Assembly (NCBI RefSeq): GCF_024628805.1
Contig: NZ_CP102382.1
Location: 496,001-560,000 of the forward strand
DNA: 64,000 nucleotides
Reading direction: 5' to 3'
Source of the DNA: Paenimyroides aestuarii
GTDB lineage: Bacteria; Bacteroidota; Bacteroidia; Flavobacteriales; Flavobacteriaceae
Every line of letters begins with the position of its first letter. Within the stretch, counting starts at the first letter, position 1. Both the position numbers and the translations under genes were made by a program. This document shows positions 47,324-56,968 of this stretch, in pieces. Below the pieces are notes generated by a model. That model saw only the letters and a list, made by a program, of their open reading frames with translations, had not been told where the DNA came from and searched no databases.

Positions 47324-47347
47324 AGGTGTGCGCATGCGCACCTTTTT
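47324..47347 (+). terminator. Terminator between rpsO and pnp
   Basis: A GC-rich stem around 47324-47343 (AGGTG/CACCT with GCGC/GCGC and one bulged T) followed by a short T run, 13 nt after rpsO. Confidence 0.65.
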
Positions 47348-47450
47348 CATTTTATATAAAAGCATAAAAGCTTGGTTTTTCATTGGGTTCTAAACACACA
47401 ACAACACAACAACAACATTTTCCCTTTGTTTAATTAAGAATTAAAAATTT

Positions 47451-49682
47451 ATGATTCCTAAAGTAACCCAAGAAATTATCGATTTAGGCGATGGAAGAAC
47501 CATCACTATCGAAACTGGCAAATTAGCCAAACAAGCAGACGGTTCTGTTGTAGTTCGTTCAGGAAACTGTATGATTTTAGCTACTGCAGTTTCTGCAAAA
47601 ACAGCAAACCCAGGTGTAGATTTTTTACCATTAACAGTAGATTATCGTGAAAAATTTTCGGCTGCAGGTCGTTTCCCAGGTGGATTCTTTAAAAGAGAAG
47701 CACGCCCAAGCGATCAAGAAGTTTTAACCATGCGTTTGGTGGATCGTTGTTTACGACCTTTGTTTCCGGATGATTATCATGCAGAAACCCAAATCATGCT
47801 ACAACTTATGTCGTTTGATGAAAACGTGATGCCCGATGCAATGGCAGGTTTGGCAGCTTCGGCAGCATTGGCTGTTTCAGACATTCCTTTTTACAACCTT
47901 ATTTCTGAGGTGCGTGTGGGGCGTGTAAACGGCGAATTAATCATCAACCCAAGCAAACAACAATTAGACGAGTCAGACCTTGACATGATGATTGGAGCTT
48001 CAAAAGATTCTGTTTGTATGGTGGAAGGTGAAATGAAAGAAATTTCGGAAGCTGAAATGATCGAAGCAATTAAATTTGCACACGAAGCAATTAAAGTGCA
48101 AATCGAAGCGCAAGAAAGAATGCGTGCAGCTTTGAATTTATCATACAGAACCTACGAGCCTGAGGAAAACGATGACACGCTGAAAAACGAAATTCACTCG
48201 TTTACCTACGATAAATTTTATGCAATTGCAGCAGAAGCAAGTGCAAAACACGAACGCAGCGAGAAGTTTGCTGCTTTAAAAGAAGAATTATTAGCTACTT
48301 TTTCTGAAGAAACTCTAGAAGAAAAGAAAGAATTAATTTCTAAATATTTCTCTAAAGCCCAAAAAGAAGCAGTTCGCAATTTGGTTTTAGACCAAGGACA
48401 GCGTTTAGACGGTCGTAAAACCACAGAAATCCGTAACATTTGGAGCGAAGTAGATTATTTACCATCAGCGCACGGTTCATCAGTATTTACACGCGGTGAA
48501 ACCCAAGCATTGGCTACTGTAACATTAGGAACATCGCGCGAGGCAAACGTTATCGACTTACCAAGTGAGCAAGGCGAAGAACGTTTCTACTTGCACTATA
48601 ACTTCCCTCCATTTTCAACAGGTGAAGCAAAACCATTGCGTGGTGTGTCACGCCGCGAAGTAGGTCACGGAAACTTGGCGCAACGCGCATTGAAAAACAT
48701 GATTCCAGCAGATTGTCCTTATACCATTCGTTTGGTTTCTGATGTATTAGAATCAAACGGTTCATCGTCTATGGCAACTGTTTGTGCAGGAACATTGGCT
48801 TTGATGGATGCAGGTATTCAAATTGAAAAACCGGTATCGGGTATCGCAATGGGATTGATTACAGACGGAAATCGTTTTGCTGTATTATCTGATATTTTGG
48901 GCGATGAAGATCACTTAGGTGATATGGATTTTAAAGTAACTGGTACTAAAGATGGTATCACAGCTTGCCAAATGGATATTAAAATCGATGGTTTGCGTTA
49001 CGATATCATGGAGCAAGCATTGCAGCAAGCACATGAAGGACGTATGCACATTTTGAATAAACTTACAGAAACCATTGCAGCACCAAACGCAACAGTGAAA
49101 GCACATGCACCAAAAATTATTACAAGAACCATTCCTGGTGCTTATATTGGCGCATTGATTGGTCCGGGCGGAAAAGTGATCCAAGAATTACAAAAAGCTA
49201 CCTCAACAACCATTGTAATTAACGAAGTGGACGAGCAAGGAATTGTAGAAATTCTTGGAACAGATGCAGACGGAATTGCAGCAGTGTTGGCAAAAATCGA
49301 CGCGATTATCTTTAAACCACAAGTGGGAGAAGCGTATGAAGTGAAAGTAATTAAAATGTTAGAATTCGGAGCAGTTGTTGAATATACAGCAGCACCAGGA
49401 AATGAAGTTTTATTACACGTATCTGAATTGGCTTGGGAACGCACTGAAAACGTTACCGACGTGGTAAACATGGGCGATGTATTCCAAGTGAAGTATTTAG
49501 GTATAGACCCTAAAACAAGAAAAGAAAAAGTATCGCGCAAGGCATTGTTACCACGCCCTCCAAAACCAGAAGGCAAACCAGAACATAAAGGCGAAGGCAA
49601 GTCTGACAACAGAGAAAACAGACCAGCGCACAGAAACAATAACAACAGACCTTCTAACGACAAGAAAGAAAAAAACAACTAG
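47451..49682 (+). CDS. pnp: Polyribonucleotide nucleotidyltransferase
   Basis: A 743-residue PNPase degrading RNA 3'-5' by phosphorolysis. Two RNase PH domains are seen (first with [20 protein letters not shown], second with [14 protein letters not shown] and [12 protein letters not shown]), then a KH domain ([15 protein letters not shown]) and an S1 domain ([20 protein letters not shown]). A basic Pro/Asn/Lys-rich tail of ~40 residues follows. A strong terminator is downstream. Confidence 0.97.
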   Translation: MIPKVTQEIIDLGDGRTITIETGKLAKQADGSVVVRSGNCMILATAVSAKTANPGVDFLPLTVDYREKFSAAGRFPGGFFKREARPSDQEVLTMRLVDRCLRPLFPDDYHAETQIMLQLMSFDENVMPDAMAGLAASAALAVSDIPFYNLISEVRVGRVNGELIINPSKQQLDESDLDMMIGASKDSVCMVEGEMKEISEAEMIEAIKFAHEAIKVQIEAQERMRAALNLSYRTYEPEENDDTLKNEIHSFTYDKFYAIAAEASAKHERSEKFAALKEELLATFSEETLEEKKELISKYFSKAQKEAVRNLVLDQGQRLDGRKTTEIRNIWSEVDYLPSAHGSSVFTRGETQALATVTLGTSREANVIDLPSEQGEERFYLHYNFPPFSTGEAKPLRGVSRREVGHGNLAQRALKNMIPADCPYTIRLVSDVLESNGSSSMATVCAGTLALMDAGIQIEKPVSGIAMGLITDGNRFAVLSDILGDEDHLGDMDFKVTGTKDGITACQMDIKIDGLRYDIMEQALQQAHEGRMHILNKLTETIAAPNATVKAHAPKIITRTIPGAYIGALIGPGGKVIQELQKATSTTIVINEVDEQGIVEILGTDADGIAAVLAKIDAIIFKPQVGEAYEVKVIKMLEFGAVVEYTAAPGNEVLLHVSELAWERTENVTDVVNMGDVFQVKYLGIDPKTRKEKVSRKALLPRPPKPEGKPEHKGEGKSDNRENRPAHRNNNNRPSNDKKEKNN

Positions 49683-49701
49683 TTTTTGTTAAATGTATTT
49701 T

Positions 49702-49733
49702 AAACCGATGAGCAAACCTCATCGGTTTTTTTA
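49702..49733 (+). terminator. Terminator after pnp
   Basis: An 11-bp stem (49702-49712 with 49718-49728) followed by a T run, 20 nt after the stop. Confidence 0.85.
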
Positions 49734-49760
49734 TTTTTACAACCAAAACAAACTTACTCT

Positions 49761-50621
49761 ATGAAAAACACGTTACTACTTTTTGTGTACACACTTGTTA
49801 CACAAATTATTACCGCGCAAAACATCAACCTTCAAATTTCAGATTCTGAAACAAAAGAATCAATCGAGTTTGCAACCGTGCTTCTGCCTGAGTATAAGAA
49901 AAGTTTTGTGTCAAACGAAAAAGGAATTTTCATGGTTGATCCCAACAAATACAAATTACCGTTAAAAGTAATCGTGGAGCAATTTGGTTTCGAAAAAAAA
50001 GAAATTACATTGCAAAACAATACCACTGCTTATACTATTTTTTTAGATCCAGCCATAGAAGTATTGCAAGAAATCATTATTCCTCCCGCAAACGCTAAAA
50101 TTGTAGAACGAACTTATGGTAGAACAAATGAAGGATCGGGAAAAATTCAAGGACAGATGAATCGCTTTGACAATGAAAATAAAGATTCTGGAGCTGAATT
50201 TGGATTAATCATTAAAACAAGCAATCATTTAAAAAAATTAAAGAAAGTTCATTGGCATATAAACGGCATAACGTTTAAAAGAGCCATTTTTAATTTGCAG
50301 TTTTATGAAGTAGAAAATAATAAGCCAACGAAACGAATTCCACACAGTGAAATAAATTTCTCTATAAACGAAAACCAAAAAGGCTGGTTGGTGTTAAACA
50401 CCGAAAATAAAGACATTTATCTTGATGGTACTAAAAAAATTGCAGCTATTCTTAAAGTTCAAAAAATTGAATTTAGTAAAGGAAAAAATGAAGGGTACAT
50501 TATTATGAATGTTGGCGCAGCAACCTCAAATATCATGACCTTAAGATCAAATATCTACGAAGGTTGGGAAAGTGGACCCATGAATTTCCCATTTTACATC
50601 ACCGTAGATTCGTACGAATAA
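49761..50621 (+). CDS. Exported carboxypeptidase-like regulatory-domain protein
   Basis: A 286-residue protein with a signal peptide (about 1-19) and an N-terminal beta-sandwich of the carboxypeptidase regulatory-like type (LQISDSETKESIEFATVLLP, PLKVIVEQFGFEKKEITL). The C-terminal ~180 residues are beta-rich and unassigned. Related proteins occur in the Bacteroidota envelope with no established role. It appears to be a single-gene unit. Confidence 0.8.
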   Translation: MKNTLLLFVYTLVTQIITAQNINLQISDSETKESIEFATVLLPEYKKSFVSNEKGIFMVDPNKYKLPLKVIVEQFGFEKKEITLQNNTTAYTIFLDPAIEVLQEIIIPPANAKIVERTYGRTNEGSGKIQGQMNRFDNENKDSGAEFGLIIKTSNHLKKLKKVHWHINGITFKRAIFNLQFYEVENNKPTKRIPHSEINFSINENQKGWLVLNTENKDIYLDGTKKIAAILKVQKIEFSKGKNEGYIIMNVGAATSNIMTLRSNIYEGWESGPMNFPFYITVDSYE

Positions 50622-50704
50622 AAAAATTTATATTTTTTGTAACCTTTTGCAACATACTGCGTATAACTAAAAGTTAACAACATTAAGGAAGGATTTATTT
50701 AAAC

Positions 50705-51568
50705 ATGAGACAACTTAAAATTACCAAACAGGTAACCAATCGTGAAACAGCATCGTTAGACAAATATTTACAAGAAATTGGTAAAGTAGATTTAATTACT
50801 GCCGACGAAGAAGTAGAGTTAGCACAACGTATCAAGGCGGGCGACCAACGCGCGTTAGAGAAATTAACAAAAGCTAATTTACGTTTCGTGGTATCGGTAG
50901 CAAAGCAGTACCAAAACCAAGGTTTAACATTGCCCGATTTAATTAACGAAGGAAACCTAGGGTTGATTAAAGCCGCACAACGTTTCGATGAAACACGTGG
51001 TTTTAAATTTATTTCATACGCTGTTTGGTGGATCCGTCAATCCATCTTATCAGCTTTAGCAGAACAATCACGTATCGTACGTTTACCATTAAATAAAATT
51101 GGATCTATCAACAAAATCAACAAAATGTATGCGTTGTTAGAACAATCAAACGAGCGTCCGCCATCGGCAGAAGAAATCGCTAAAGAATTAGACATGACGG
51201 TAAACGACGTGAAAGAGTCAATGAAAAACTCGGGCCGTCACTTATCAATGGATGCGCCTTTGGTTGAAGGTGAAGATTCAAACTTGTATGATGTATTGCG
51301 TTCGGGCGAATCTCCAAATCCAGACCGTGAATTGATTCATGAATCGTTAAGAACAGAAATCGAGCGTGCCTTGGAAACATTAACTCCGCGCGAAGCTGAT
51401 GTGGTTCGTTTGTATTTTGGCTTGGGCGATCAGCACCCAATGACGTTAGAAGAAATCGGCGAAACGTTTGATTTAACACGCGAACGTGTGCGTCAAATCA
51501 AAGAGAAAGCAATCCGCAGGTTAAAGCATACCTCTCGCAGTAAAATCTTAAAAACTTATTTAGGATAA
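50705..51568 (+). CDS. rpoD: RNA polymerase primary sigma factor, Bacteroidetes type
   Basis: A 287-residue sigma-70 lacking the long N-terminal region 1.1 and non-conserved region of proteobacterial RpoD, as usual in this phylum. Region 1.2 ([25 protein letters not shown]), region 2 ([15 protein letters not shown] type, [15 protein letters not shown]), region 3 and region 4 ([27 protein letters not shown]) are all present. It would read the TTG-N19-TAnnTTTG promoters noted in this window. Confidence 0.96.
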   Translation: MRQLKITKQVTNRETASLDKYLQEIGKVDLITADEEVELAQRIKAGDQRALEKLTKANLRFVVSVAKQYQNQGLTLPDLINEGNLGLIKAAQRFDETRGFKFISYAVWWIRQSILSALAEQSRIVRLPLNKIGSINKINKMYALLEQSNERPPSAEEIAKELDMTVNDVKESMKNSGRHLSMDAPLVEGEDSNLYDVLRSGESPNPDRELIHESLRTEIERALETLTPREADVVRLYFGLGDQHPMTLEEIGETFDLTRERVRQIKEKAIRRLKHTSRSKILKTYLG

Positions 51569-51579
51569 TAATCATCACA

Positions 51580-51611
51580 AAAACTCGTTACCAAAATAAC
51601 GAGTTTTTTTA
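51580..51611 (+). terminator. Terminator after rpoD
   Basis: An 11-bp stem (51580-51590 with 51597-51607), 6-nt loop and T run, 12 nt after the stop. Confidence 0.85.
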
Positions 51612-51670
51612 TGCCCGTTTTGTAACAAATCAAAATAAAACATACTAACTTTCTGTAAAAATTATTCTAC

Positions 51671-52174
51671 TTGAAAGCTACCGAAAAAGAATTTTTGGAC
51701 TTGATGCAAAAGCACAAAGGAATTTTATATAAAATTTCGAGGATGTATTTTGACCACACCGAAGACCAAGAAGACTTAATCCAAGAAATGACTTTTCAAT
51801 TGTGGAAATCGTACCAAAACTTTAAAGGCGACAGTCAGTTTTCTACATGGATGTACCGCGTTTGTCTAAACACTGCACTAACTTTTTTTAAAAAAGAAGA
51901 TAAAAAACAAGACAAATATGAATTGTATGAAAATTACGACCGGATAGATGCCGACGACAGCGCCTTCAAAGAAGAACAGTTAAACTATTTTTACGATGCT
52001 GTGCAAGAACTCAACAAAGTAGAAAAAGCCTTAATTTTCTTGTTTTTAGAAGGAATGAACCATAAAGACATTGCCGAAAATTTGGGTATTAGCGAAGTGA
52101 ACGCACGCGTAAAATTAAACAGAACCAAGGAAAAATTACAAACCATCATAAAAAAGAACGGATATGAATTTTGA
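51671..52174 (+). CDS. ECF-type RNA polymerase sigma factor
   Basis: A 167-residue sigma factor with region 2 (YFDHTEDQEDLIQEMTFQLWKSY, FSTWMYRVCLNTA) and region 4 (ALIFLFLEGMNHKDIAENLGISEVNARVKLNRTKEKL). The start is probably TTG at 51671: an in-frame stop lies at 51656 and the first ATG (51704) would remove conserved residues of region 2. It overlaps the next gene, a membrane protein, by 11 nt, so that protein is a candidate anti-sigma factor. Confidence 0.88.
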   Translation: MKATEKEFLDLMQKHKGILYKISRMYFDHTEDQEDLIQEMTFQLWKSYQNFKGDSQFSTWMYRVCLNTALTFFKKEDKKQDKYELYENYDRIDADDSAFKEEQLNYFYDAVQELNKVEKALIFLFLEGMNHKDIAENLGISEVNARVKLNRTKEKLQTIIKKNGYEF

Positions 52175-52796
52175 TGAGTTACAAAAAAAATGGAACAACC
52201 AGCCCGAGAAAGAAATACATATAAAACCAGAGTATTTAACCAAAAGTAAATCGTTGGCCGAAAAAATCATTAAAAGCTTTAAACGAGAAGCTTTCATTTG
52301 GGCAGTAAGTATTGTGTTTATTCTGGTGGTTCCAATGATAGAAATGTACCAAATTAAAGGCGTTTTAAGCCTAATTTACTACTTTTTGGTGTGCCAATTT
52401 ATCGTTTTTGGCTTGTATTATTACCGCCGATTTTACACGATCAGCAAAATGATTAAACAACCCAACACGTTTAGCAGCCGCGAAAGTATTATTAGATTGT
52501 ATTATGAATTTCACTTTGCGATTGAAACGTATCGATCGTCTATCTATATTTTATTGCCCACTGCAATTGCTCTGTTTGTAATCACATCGGGCAAAGATAA
52601 AACATACGATTTAGTAGATAAATTCTATCATTTTAAAGAGACCTTTCAAACCGATCCTGCTTTTATTTATACGGTTGTGATTTTGGGAATAGTAACAATT
52701 GTACTGTTGATTTTGTTTTCGGAATGGATCATCAAGAAGTTTTACGGAAGATACCTCAAAGAATTAAAACAATTAATGGACGAATTTGAAGATTAA
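52164..52796 (+). CDS. Membrane protein coupled to ECF sigma factor (possible anti-sigma)
   Basis: A 210-residue protein with a ~45-residue soluble N-terminus (FDELQKKWNNQPEKEI) and four hydrophobic helices around 45-62, 68-87, 120-140 and 165-185. It overlaps the sigma gene by 11 nt. Position and layout (cytoplasmic N-terminus followed by membrane helices) suggest it holds the sigma factor at the membrane, but no known anti-sigma domain is recognised. Confidence 0.75.
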   Translation: MNFDELQKKWNNQPEKEIHIKPEYLTKSKSLAEKIIKSFKREAFIWAVSIVFILVVPMIEMYQIKGVLSLIYYFLVCQFIVFGLYYYRRFYTISKMIKQPNTFSSRESIIRLYYEFHFAIETYRSSIYILLPTAIALFVITSGKDKTYDLVDKFYHFKETFQTDPAFIYTVVILGIVTIVLLILFSEWIIKKFYGRYLKELKQLMDEFED

Positions 52797-52827
52797 AAAA
52801 AGCAACTCGAATGAGTTGCTTTTTTTA
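52795..52827. terminator. Bidirectional terminator, copy 1 of a 29-nt direct repeat
   Basis: An 11-bp stem (52798-52808 with 52813-52823) with GAAT loop and A/T flanks between convergent genes. Positions 52795-52823 are repeated exactly at 53512-53540. Confidence 0.85.
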
Positions 52828-53481
52828 GTAATAGGTAATTGTTCTGCTATGAATATCCGTAGAAAATTCAGTGGTAACAATTGATTGAATCCAATTACCT
52901 ATTTCATCGAATTGATACTGAATATCAAATTCATATTTTTCATTAAGTTTGTTATCAAGATAAAATTCTAAACCACAAAATGTACCGTATTGATCAAAAA
53001 AATTTACTGCTTTTTCTGTAACCCCGTCATCATTCAACGTATTTCTTTCCATTCTCATTAACATCCCTGTGCTATTGTGAAAATATTCTGTTGTATTGAG
53101 AATCGCTCCAGATTCATCAAAAGATATTCTCTTGTACATTAAATTATTCTTGTCGTAATAATTTTCAGCTATTTTTATTGTTGTATCATTTTCTTCGTTA
53201 TATATCGTTTCCAGCCAGCCAGTAGGGGTTTCTACTTTTTTTCTTGTTATATTATCGCGTTCTAACAGATTTTTGAGTTGCAATAAATCGCCTGTTTTTG
53301 TAAACTTTCTTTCGCTTGTTGATGTGGAGCAAGCAGTGGTTTGTTCGTTACCATATTTGTGGTTACATATTTTAAGCTCTTCATGAATTGATTTTACATT
53401 TCCTTTCAACCCAAAAGACTCTAAACTTTGGGCATTCAAATGCAATCCAAAAAACATTACAACCAAAACAATATGCTTCAT
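52825..53481 (-). CDS. Hypothetical exported protein between duplicated terminators
   Basis: A 218-residue protein with a signal peptide (KHIVLVVMFFGLHLNAQ). The rest is unassigned; segments such as YYDKNNLMYKRISFDESGAI and FDEIGNWIQSI have the spacing of repeated YD-like/WG-type beta-hairpin units seen in Bacteroidota secreted proteins. A frame from 53559 would run through the neighbouring terminator, so 53481 is used. The gene is enclosed by two identical 29-nt terminators. Confidence 0.78.
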   Translation of the reverse strand: MKHIVLVVMFFGLHLNAQSLESFGLKGNVKSIHEELKICNHKYGNEQTTACSTSTSERKFTKTGDLLQLKNLLERDNITRKKVETPTGWLETIYNEENDTTIKIAENYYDKNNLMYKRISFDESGAILNTTEYFHNSTGMLMRMERNTLNDDGVTEKAVNFFDQYGTFCGLEFYLDNKLNEKYEFDIQYQFDEIGNWIQSIVTTEFSTDIHSRTITYY

Positions 53482-53511
53482 AAACAATTCATTTAGAAAG
53501 ATAAAGATATA

Positions 53512-53540
53512 AAAAAAAGCAACTCGAATGAGTTGCTTTT
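53512..53540 (-). terminator. Terminator of ahcY, copy 2 of the 29-nt repeat
   Basis: Identical 29 nt to 52795-52823. Read leftward, the stem is followed by a run of eight T, 21 nt after the ahcY stop. Confidence 0.85.
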
Positions 53541-53561
53541 CGTTTTTATGAGATAACAATA

Positions 53562-54878
53562 TTAGTATCTGTAATATTCTGGCTTAAATGGTCCTTGAAC
53601 CTCCACACCAATATAATTTGCTTGTTCAGTTGATAAGGTTTCTAACTCCACCCCTAATTTCATTAAGTGCAATGCAGCTACTTTTTCGTCTAAATGTTTT
53701 GGTAACATGTACACATTGTTTTCGTATTTATCTGCATTGTTCCATAATTCAATTTGTGCCAATGTTTGGTTTGTAAACGAATTACTCATTACAAACGAAG
53801 GATGCCCAGTTGCGCAACCTAAGTTTACCAAACGACCTTCAGCTAAAACAATAATATCGTTTCCGTTTATATTGTATTTATCAACTTGTGGTTTAATTTC
53901 TACTTTGGTGGCACCATAAGTACTATTTAACCAAGCCATATCAATTTCATTATCAAAGTGACCAATGTTGCAAACAACGGTTTTATCTTTCATTTTTTCG
54001 AAATGACGACCAACAACAATGTCTTTGTTTCCGGTAGTTGTAATCACGATATCTGCATTGCCAACCACGGTGTCTAATTTCTTCACTTCATAGCCATCCA
54101 TAGCTGCTTGTAAGGCACAAATGGGATCAATTTCGGTAACGGTAACAATCGATCCAGCTCCGCGGAATGATGCTGCTGTTCCTTTGCCCACATCGCCATA
54201 ACCACAAACAACCACGCGCTTACCTGCCAACATTAAATCGGTTGCACGACGAATGGCATCAACAGCCGATTCTTTACATCCGTATTTATTATCGAACTTC
54301 GATTTAGTAACCGAATCGTTCACATTAATTGCCGGCATGGGCAATGTTCCATTTTTAACACGCTCGTACAAACGGTGCACGCCCGTTGTGGTTTCTTCAG
54401 ACAAACCTTTGATTCCTGCGATTAATTCTGGATAGCGGTCTAAAACCATATTGGTTAAGTCGCCACCGTCGTCTAAAATCATATTTAGTGGTTTGCGGTC
54501 TTCGCCAAAAAACAACGTTTGCTCAATACACCAGTCAAACTCTTCTTCGTTTAAACCTTTCCACGCATACACTTGAATACCCGCTTCGGCAATTGCAGCT
54601 GCCGCTTGGTCTTGTGTTGAGAAAATGTTACAAGAGCTCCAAGTAACTTCTGCACCTAAAGCCTTTAAAGTTTCAATTAACACAGCCGTTTGTATGGTCA
54701 TGTGTAAACATCCGGCAATACGAGCACCTTTTAAAGGTTGTTCGTTTTTATATTCTTCGCGAAGTGCCATTAATCCTGGCATTTCAGCTTCTGCCAATTC
54801 AATTTCTTTTCTTCCCCATGCTGCTAATGAAATATCTTTCACTTTAAATGGCACGTAAGGTATCGTTTTTGTACTCAT
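53562..54878 (-). CDS. ahcY: Adenosylhomocysteinase
   Basis: A 438-residue S-adenosylhomocysteine hydrolase in the activated methyl cycle. Visible are [16 protein letters not shown], the NAD site [17 protein letters not shown], and the C-terminal PFKPEYYRY motif needed for the NAD site of the partner subunit. The start at 54878 (MSTKTIPY) is preferred over 54902. A minus-strand TAAATTTG (54911-54918) is a candidate -7 element. It is divergent from the phosphopantetheinyl transferase gene. Confidence 0.96.
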   Translation of the reverse strand: MSTKTIPYVPFKVKDISLAAWGRKEIELAEAEMPGLMALREEYKNEQPLKGARIAGCLHMTIQTAVLIETLKALGAEVTWSSCNIFSTQDQAAAAIAEAGIQVYAWKGLNEEEFDWCIEQTLFFGEDRKPLNMILDDGGDLTNMVLDRYPELIAGIKGLSEETTTGVHRLYERVKNGTLPMPAINVNDSVTKSKFDNKYGCKESAVDAIRRATDLMLAGKRVVVCGYGDVGKGTAASFRGAGSIVTVTEIDPICALQAAMDGYEVKKLDTVVGNADIVITTTGNKDIVVGRHFEKMKDKTVVCNIGHFDNEIDMAWLNSTYGATKVEIKPQVDKYNINGNDIIVLAEGRLVNLGCATGHPSFVMSNSFTNQTLAQIELWNNADKYENNVYMLPKHLDEKVAALHLMKLGVELETLSTEQANYIGVEVQGPFKPEYYRY

Positions 54879-54965
54879 GTATTCTGTATATTTGTATGTC
54901 AAAATTCATGCAAATTTACGCATTTCATTTTAAATCAATGCAAATGAAATCATAAACCTTATTAT

Positions 54966-55601
54966 ATGCCTTTGTATAAAACCATTGTTCACAACTCTGA
55001 TACTCAAATATTTGTTTGGAAAATTTCAGAAACCGAAGCTGCTTTGAATGCTACTATTCAATTGCAAGACAAACATTTGCACAGACTAAACGGAATGCTT
55101 TCTGAACAACACCGCAAAGGTTTTTTAAGCGTTCGGAAATTATTGAACGAAGCAGGTTACACCGATTTTGATTTGAATTATGACACCAACGGAAAGCCGA
55201 GCTTGGCAGATGGAAAGCATATTTCTATCACCCATTCGTATGATTTTTCGGCCATTATTGTCAGTTCTCAAAACGTAGGCATCGACATTGAAAAACAGCG
55301 TGAAAAAATCATTAAAATAGCCGATAAATTTATTGGATCTGAAGCCGATTTTTTAAATATCGAACAAAATTATAAGGAAAATTTAAGTGTGATTTGGGGT
55401 GCAAAAGAGGCGTTGTACAAAATGTGTAATTCGCGTAGTTTGAGTTTTAAGCAAGACATGCACATTCACGATTTTACCCAAAACATCAATCAAGGCACTG
55501 CTTTGATTGATTGCAAAGAATTAAACTTTGGTTGTAAATTTATGTTTCATTTTGAAACCTTTGAAAATTACACCTTGGTTTATGCATTAGAAAATGAATG
55601 A
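54966..55601 (+). CDS. 4'-phosphopantetheinyl transferase superfamily protein
   Basis: A 211-residue Sfp/AcpT-like protein. The magnesium-binding motif is VGIDIEKQ (Asp107, Glu109) and the second motif is WGAKEALYKM (Trp144-Glu148), both diagnostic. ISITHSYDFSAI precedes them as in other members. It converts apo carrier proteins to holo forms; whether its target is fatty-acid ACP or another carrier cannot be told. Confidence 0.9.
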   Translation: MPLYKTIVHNSDTQIFVWKISETEAALNATIQLQDKHLHRLNGMLSEQHRKGFLSVRKLLNEAGYTDFDLNYDTNGKPSLADGKHISITHSYDFSAIIVSSQNVGIDIEKQREKIIKIADKFIGSEADFLNIEQNYKENLSVIWGAKEALYKMCNSRSLSFKQDMHIHDFTQNINQGTALIDCKELNFGCKFMFHFETFENYTLVYALENE

Positions 55602-55610
55602 TTTTCTTTT

Positions 55611-55740
55611 CCCACAGATGCACAGATTTCATTTTGATTAATCGCCAATAATGTCATGCTGAACTTGATTAACTTCGTTCTGTTCGCAAGCTCGGGTCAG
55701 CATCTCATAACAATTATTAAATAATCCGTGAATCTGTGGC
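55611..55740. repeat. Nested inverted-repeat element
   Basis: The outer arms 55612-55628 and 55723-55739 are complementary at 15 of 17 positions (CCACAGATGCACAGATT type). Inside lies a second imperfect inverted repeat, 55651-55664 with 55695-55707 (ATGTCATGCTGAAC type). The left outer arm recurs exactly at 8336-8352. The element fills the gap before arfB. Confidence 0.7.
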
Positions 55741-55754
55741 AAAAAAATTAAACT

Positions 55755-56153
55755 ATGAATAAAGAAATTATACAAACCGAAATACAATACAAAGCCGTGC
55801 GCAGTTCGGGTGCCGGCGGACAAAATGTAAACAAAGTAGCTACAAAAGTGCAGATTCAGTTTTTTGTGGAACAAAGCAATGGCTTAACCGCTGATGAAAA
55901 AGCAACGTTGACCGAAAAATTAGCCAACCGTATTACCAAAGAAGGTTTTATTTTGGTGGAATGTGGCGAAACCCGCAGCCAACTTAAAAACAAAGAACTG
56001 TGTACACAGCGTTTGTTTCTATTGCTAGAAAATGCGTTGAAGAAAGATAAAAAACGTATTGCTACTAAAATTCCTAAAGCAGTAATTAAAAAACGTTTGG
56101 AAGACAAACAACGCAACGCCGATAAAAAAGAGAATAGAAGGTTTAGGTTTTAG
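55755..56153 (+). CDS. arfB: Alternative ribosome-rescue factor ArfB (peptidyl-tRNA hydrolase)
   Basis: A 132-residue release-factor-like protein. It has the catalytic GGQ (residues 21-23, in SSGAGGQNVNKVATKVQI) and a basic C-terminal tail (KRLEDKQRNADKKENRRFRF) that enters the mRNA channel of stalled ribosomes. It lacks codon-recognition domains, distinguishing it from RF1/RF2. Confidence 0.92.
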   Translation: MNKEIIQTEIQYKAVRSSGAGGQNVNKVATKVQIQFFVEQSNGLTADEKATLTEKLANRITKEGFILVECGETRSQLKNKELCTQRLFLLLENALKKDKKRIATKIPKAVIKKRLEDKQRNADKKENRRFRF

Positions 56154-56156
56154 ATT

Positions 56157-56579
56157 ATGGAAAGGATTGACAAAAGCATATTAAAATCATGGTTAATAAC
56201 ATTACTTATTAGTCCGTTTTTCTTCATTTTTCTAATTTATTTTGATGGCGATTTATACAAAACCGAAGTTAAAGATATTTTCACTTTTTATTTTCTATTT
56301 GTTTTAATAGGTACTTTTTGCGCTGTACCAACCTTAGTATTTCTCATATTGATCTCACATTTTTGTAAAAATCACAGGTATTGGAACAAAATATCAATAA
56401 GTTTAACAGCAGCTACTTTTATATTCTTATCTTTTATATTAGCAGACATGAATTTTTTTTCAGCTGGTAATATTAAATTCATCGTATTCCCATTAATATA
56501 TTCAATAATTTTCACCATTGCGCTTTATAAATCTAAAAACCTATGTACTTTCATTCAAAAGCTCAAGAACAAGCGTTAA
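56157..56579 (+). CDS. Hypothetical four-helix membrane protein
   Basis: A 140-residue protein with four hydrophobic segments (about 12-28, 40-65, 77-95, 104-125). No family recognised. It begins 3 nt after arfB and its stop overlaps the next possible small gene (TAATG). Its low GC content relative to arfB suggests an accessory gene. Confidence 0.7.
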   Translation: MERIDKSILKSWLITLLISPFFFIFLIYFDGDLYKTEVKDIFTFYFLFVLIGTFCAVPTLVFLILISHFCKNHRYWNKISISLTAATFIFLSFILADMNFFSAGNIKFIVFPLIYSIIFTIALYKSKNLCTFIQKLKNKR

Positions 56580-56767
56580 TGCGCTTACAAGTACAGCACG
56601 AAATTGCTGTTGCAGGCATTAAAAACAACGCCCAATTAACCGAAGAAGAAAAACAAATTGCTTTAAAAGAAGAAATAAACAATTTCAATCAAAAGAAAAA
56701 AGGGTTACAAGGTGCTCTGCTTTCTAATCGTTCGTCTTTTTTCTATAATCTTTTCTCTTTCTTCTAA
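56579..56767 (+). CDS. Possible small charged helical protein
   Basis: A 62-residue frame starting with an ATG that overlaps the preceding stop (TAATG). The body (IKNNAQLTEEEKQIALKEEI, NNFNQKKKGLQ) is strongly helical and charged; the tail is aromatic. No family recognised. The coupling to the previous stop supports translation, but composition alone is weak evidence. Confidence 0.4.
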   Translation: MRLQVQHEIAVAGIKNNAQLTEEEKQIALKEEINNFNQKKKGLQGALLSNRSSFFYNLFSFF

Positions 56768-56776
56768 AAAAAGAAT

Positions 56777-56784
56777 TATCTTTG
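56777..56784 (+). promoter_or_regulatory. Candidate -7 element before the TPP riboswitch
   Basis: TATCTTTG matches TAnnTTTG and would place the transcript start about 56790, immediately before the riboswitch. No TTG at -33 is seen. Confidence 0.5.
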
Positions 56785-56794
56785 CATCGTCTCA

Positions 56795-56862
56795 AAGGGG
56801 TGCCATACGGCTGAGATCATACCCGTTGAACCTGGGCAGGTAATGCTGCCAAGGGAAAGGAA
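56795..56862 (+). promoter_or_regulatory. TPP riboswitch (THI element)
   Basis: The conserved thiamine-pyrophosphate aptamer is nearly complete: GGGGTGCC (56797-56804), CTGAGAT (56811-56817), ACCCGTTGAACCTG (56821-56834), AGGTAATGCTGCC (56838-56850) and AAGGGA. It lies about 105 nt before the TonB-dependent receptor. A downstream imperfect hairpin (56868-56890) without a T run suggests control of translation rather than termination; that is inference. Confidence 0.93.
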
Positions 56863-56968
56863 CAATACACTTTATGAGTGCACGCATAAGTTGCTGTTCG
56901 TAACGAAAACATTTTTATTAATCGAAACAAAATAAATGCCCCTTTTATTTGTAAAATTCTTTTTACGA

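Noticed and set aside
53482..53559. Longer N-terminus for the secreted protein ending at 52825
   Set aside because: It would translate through the ahcY terminator and place a signal peptide internally; the ATG at 53481 gives a normal signal peptide.
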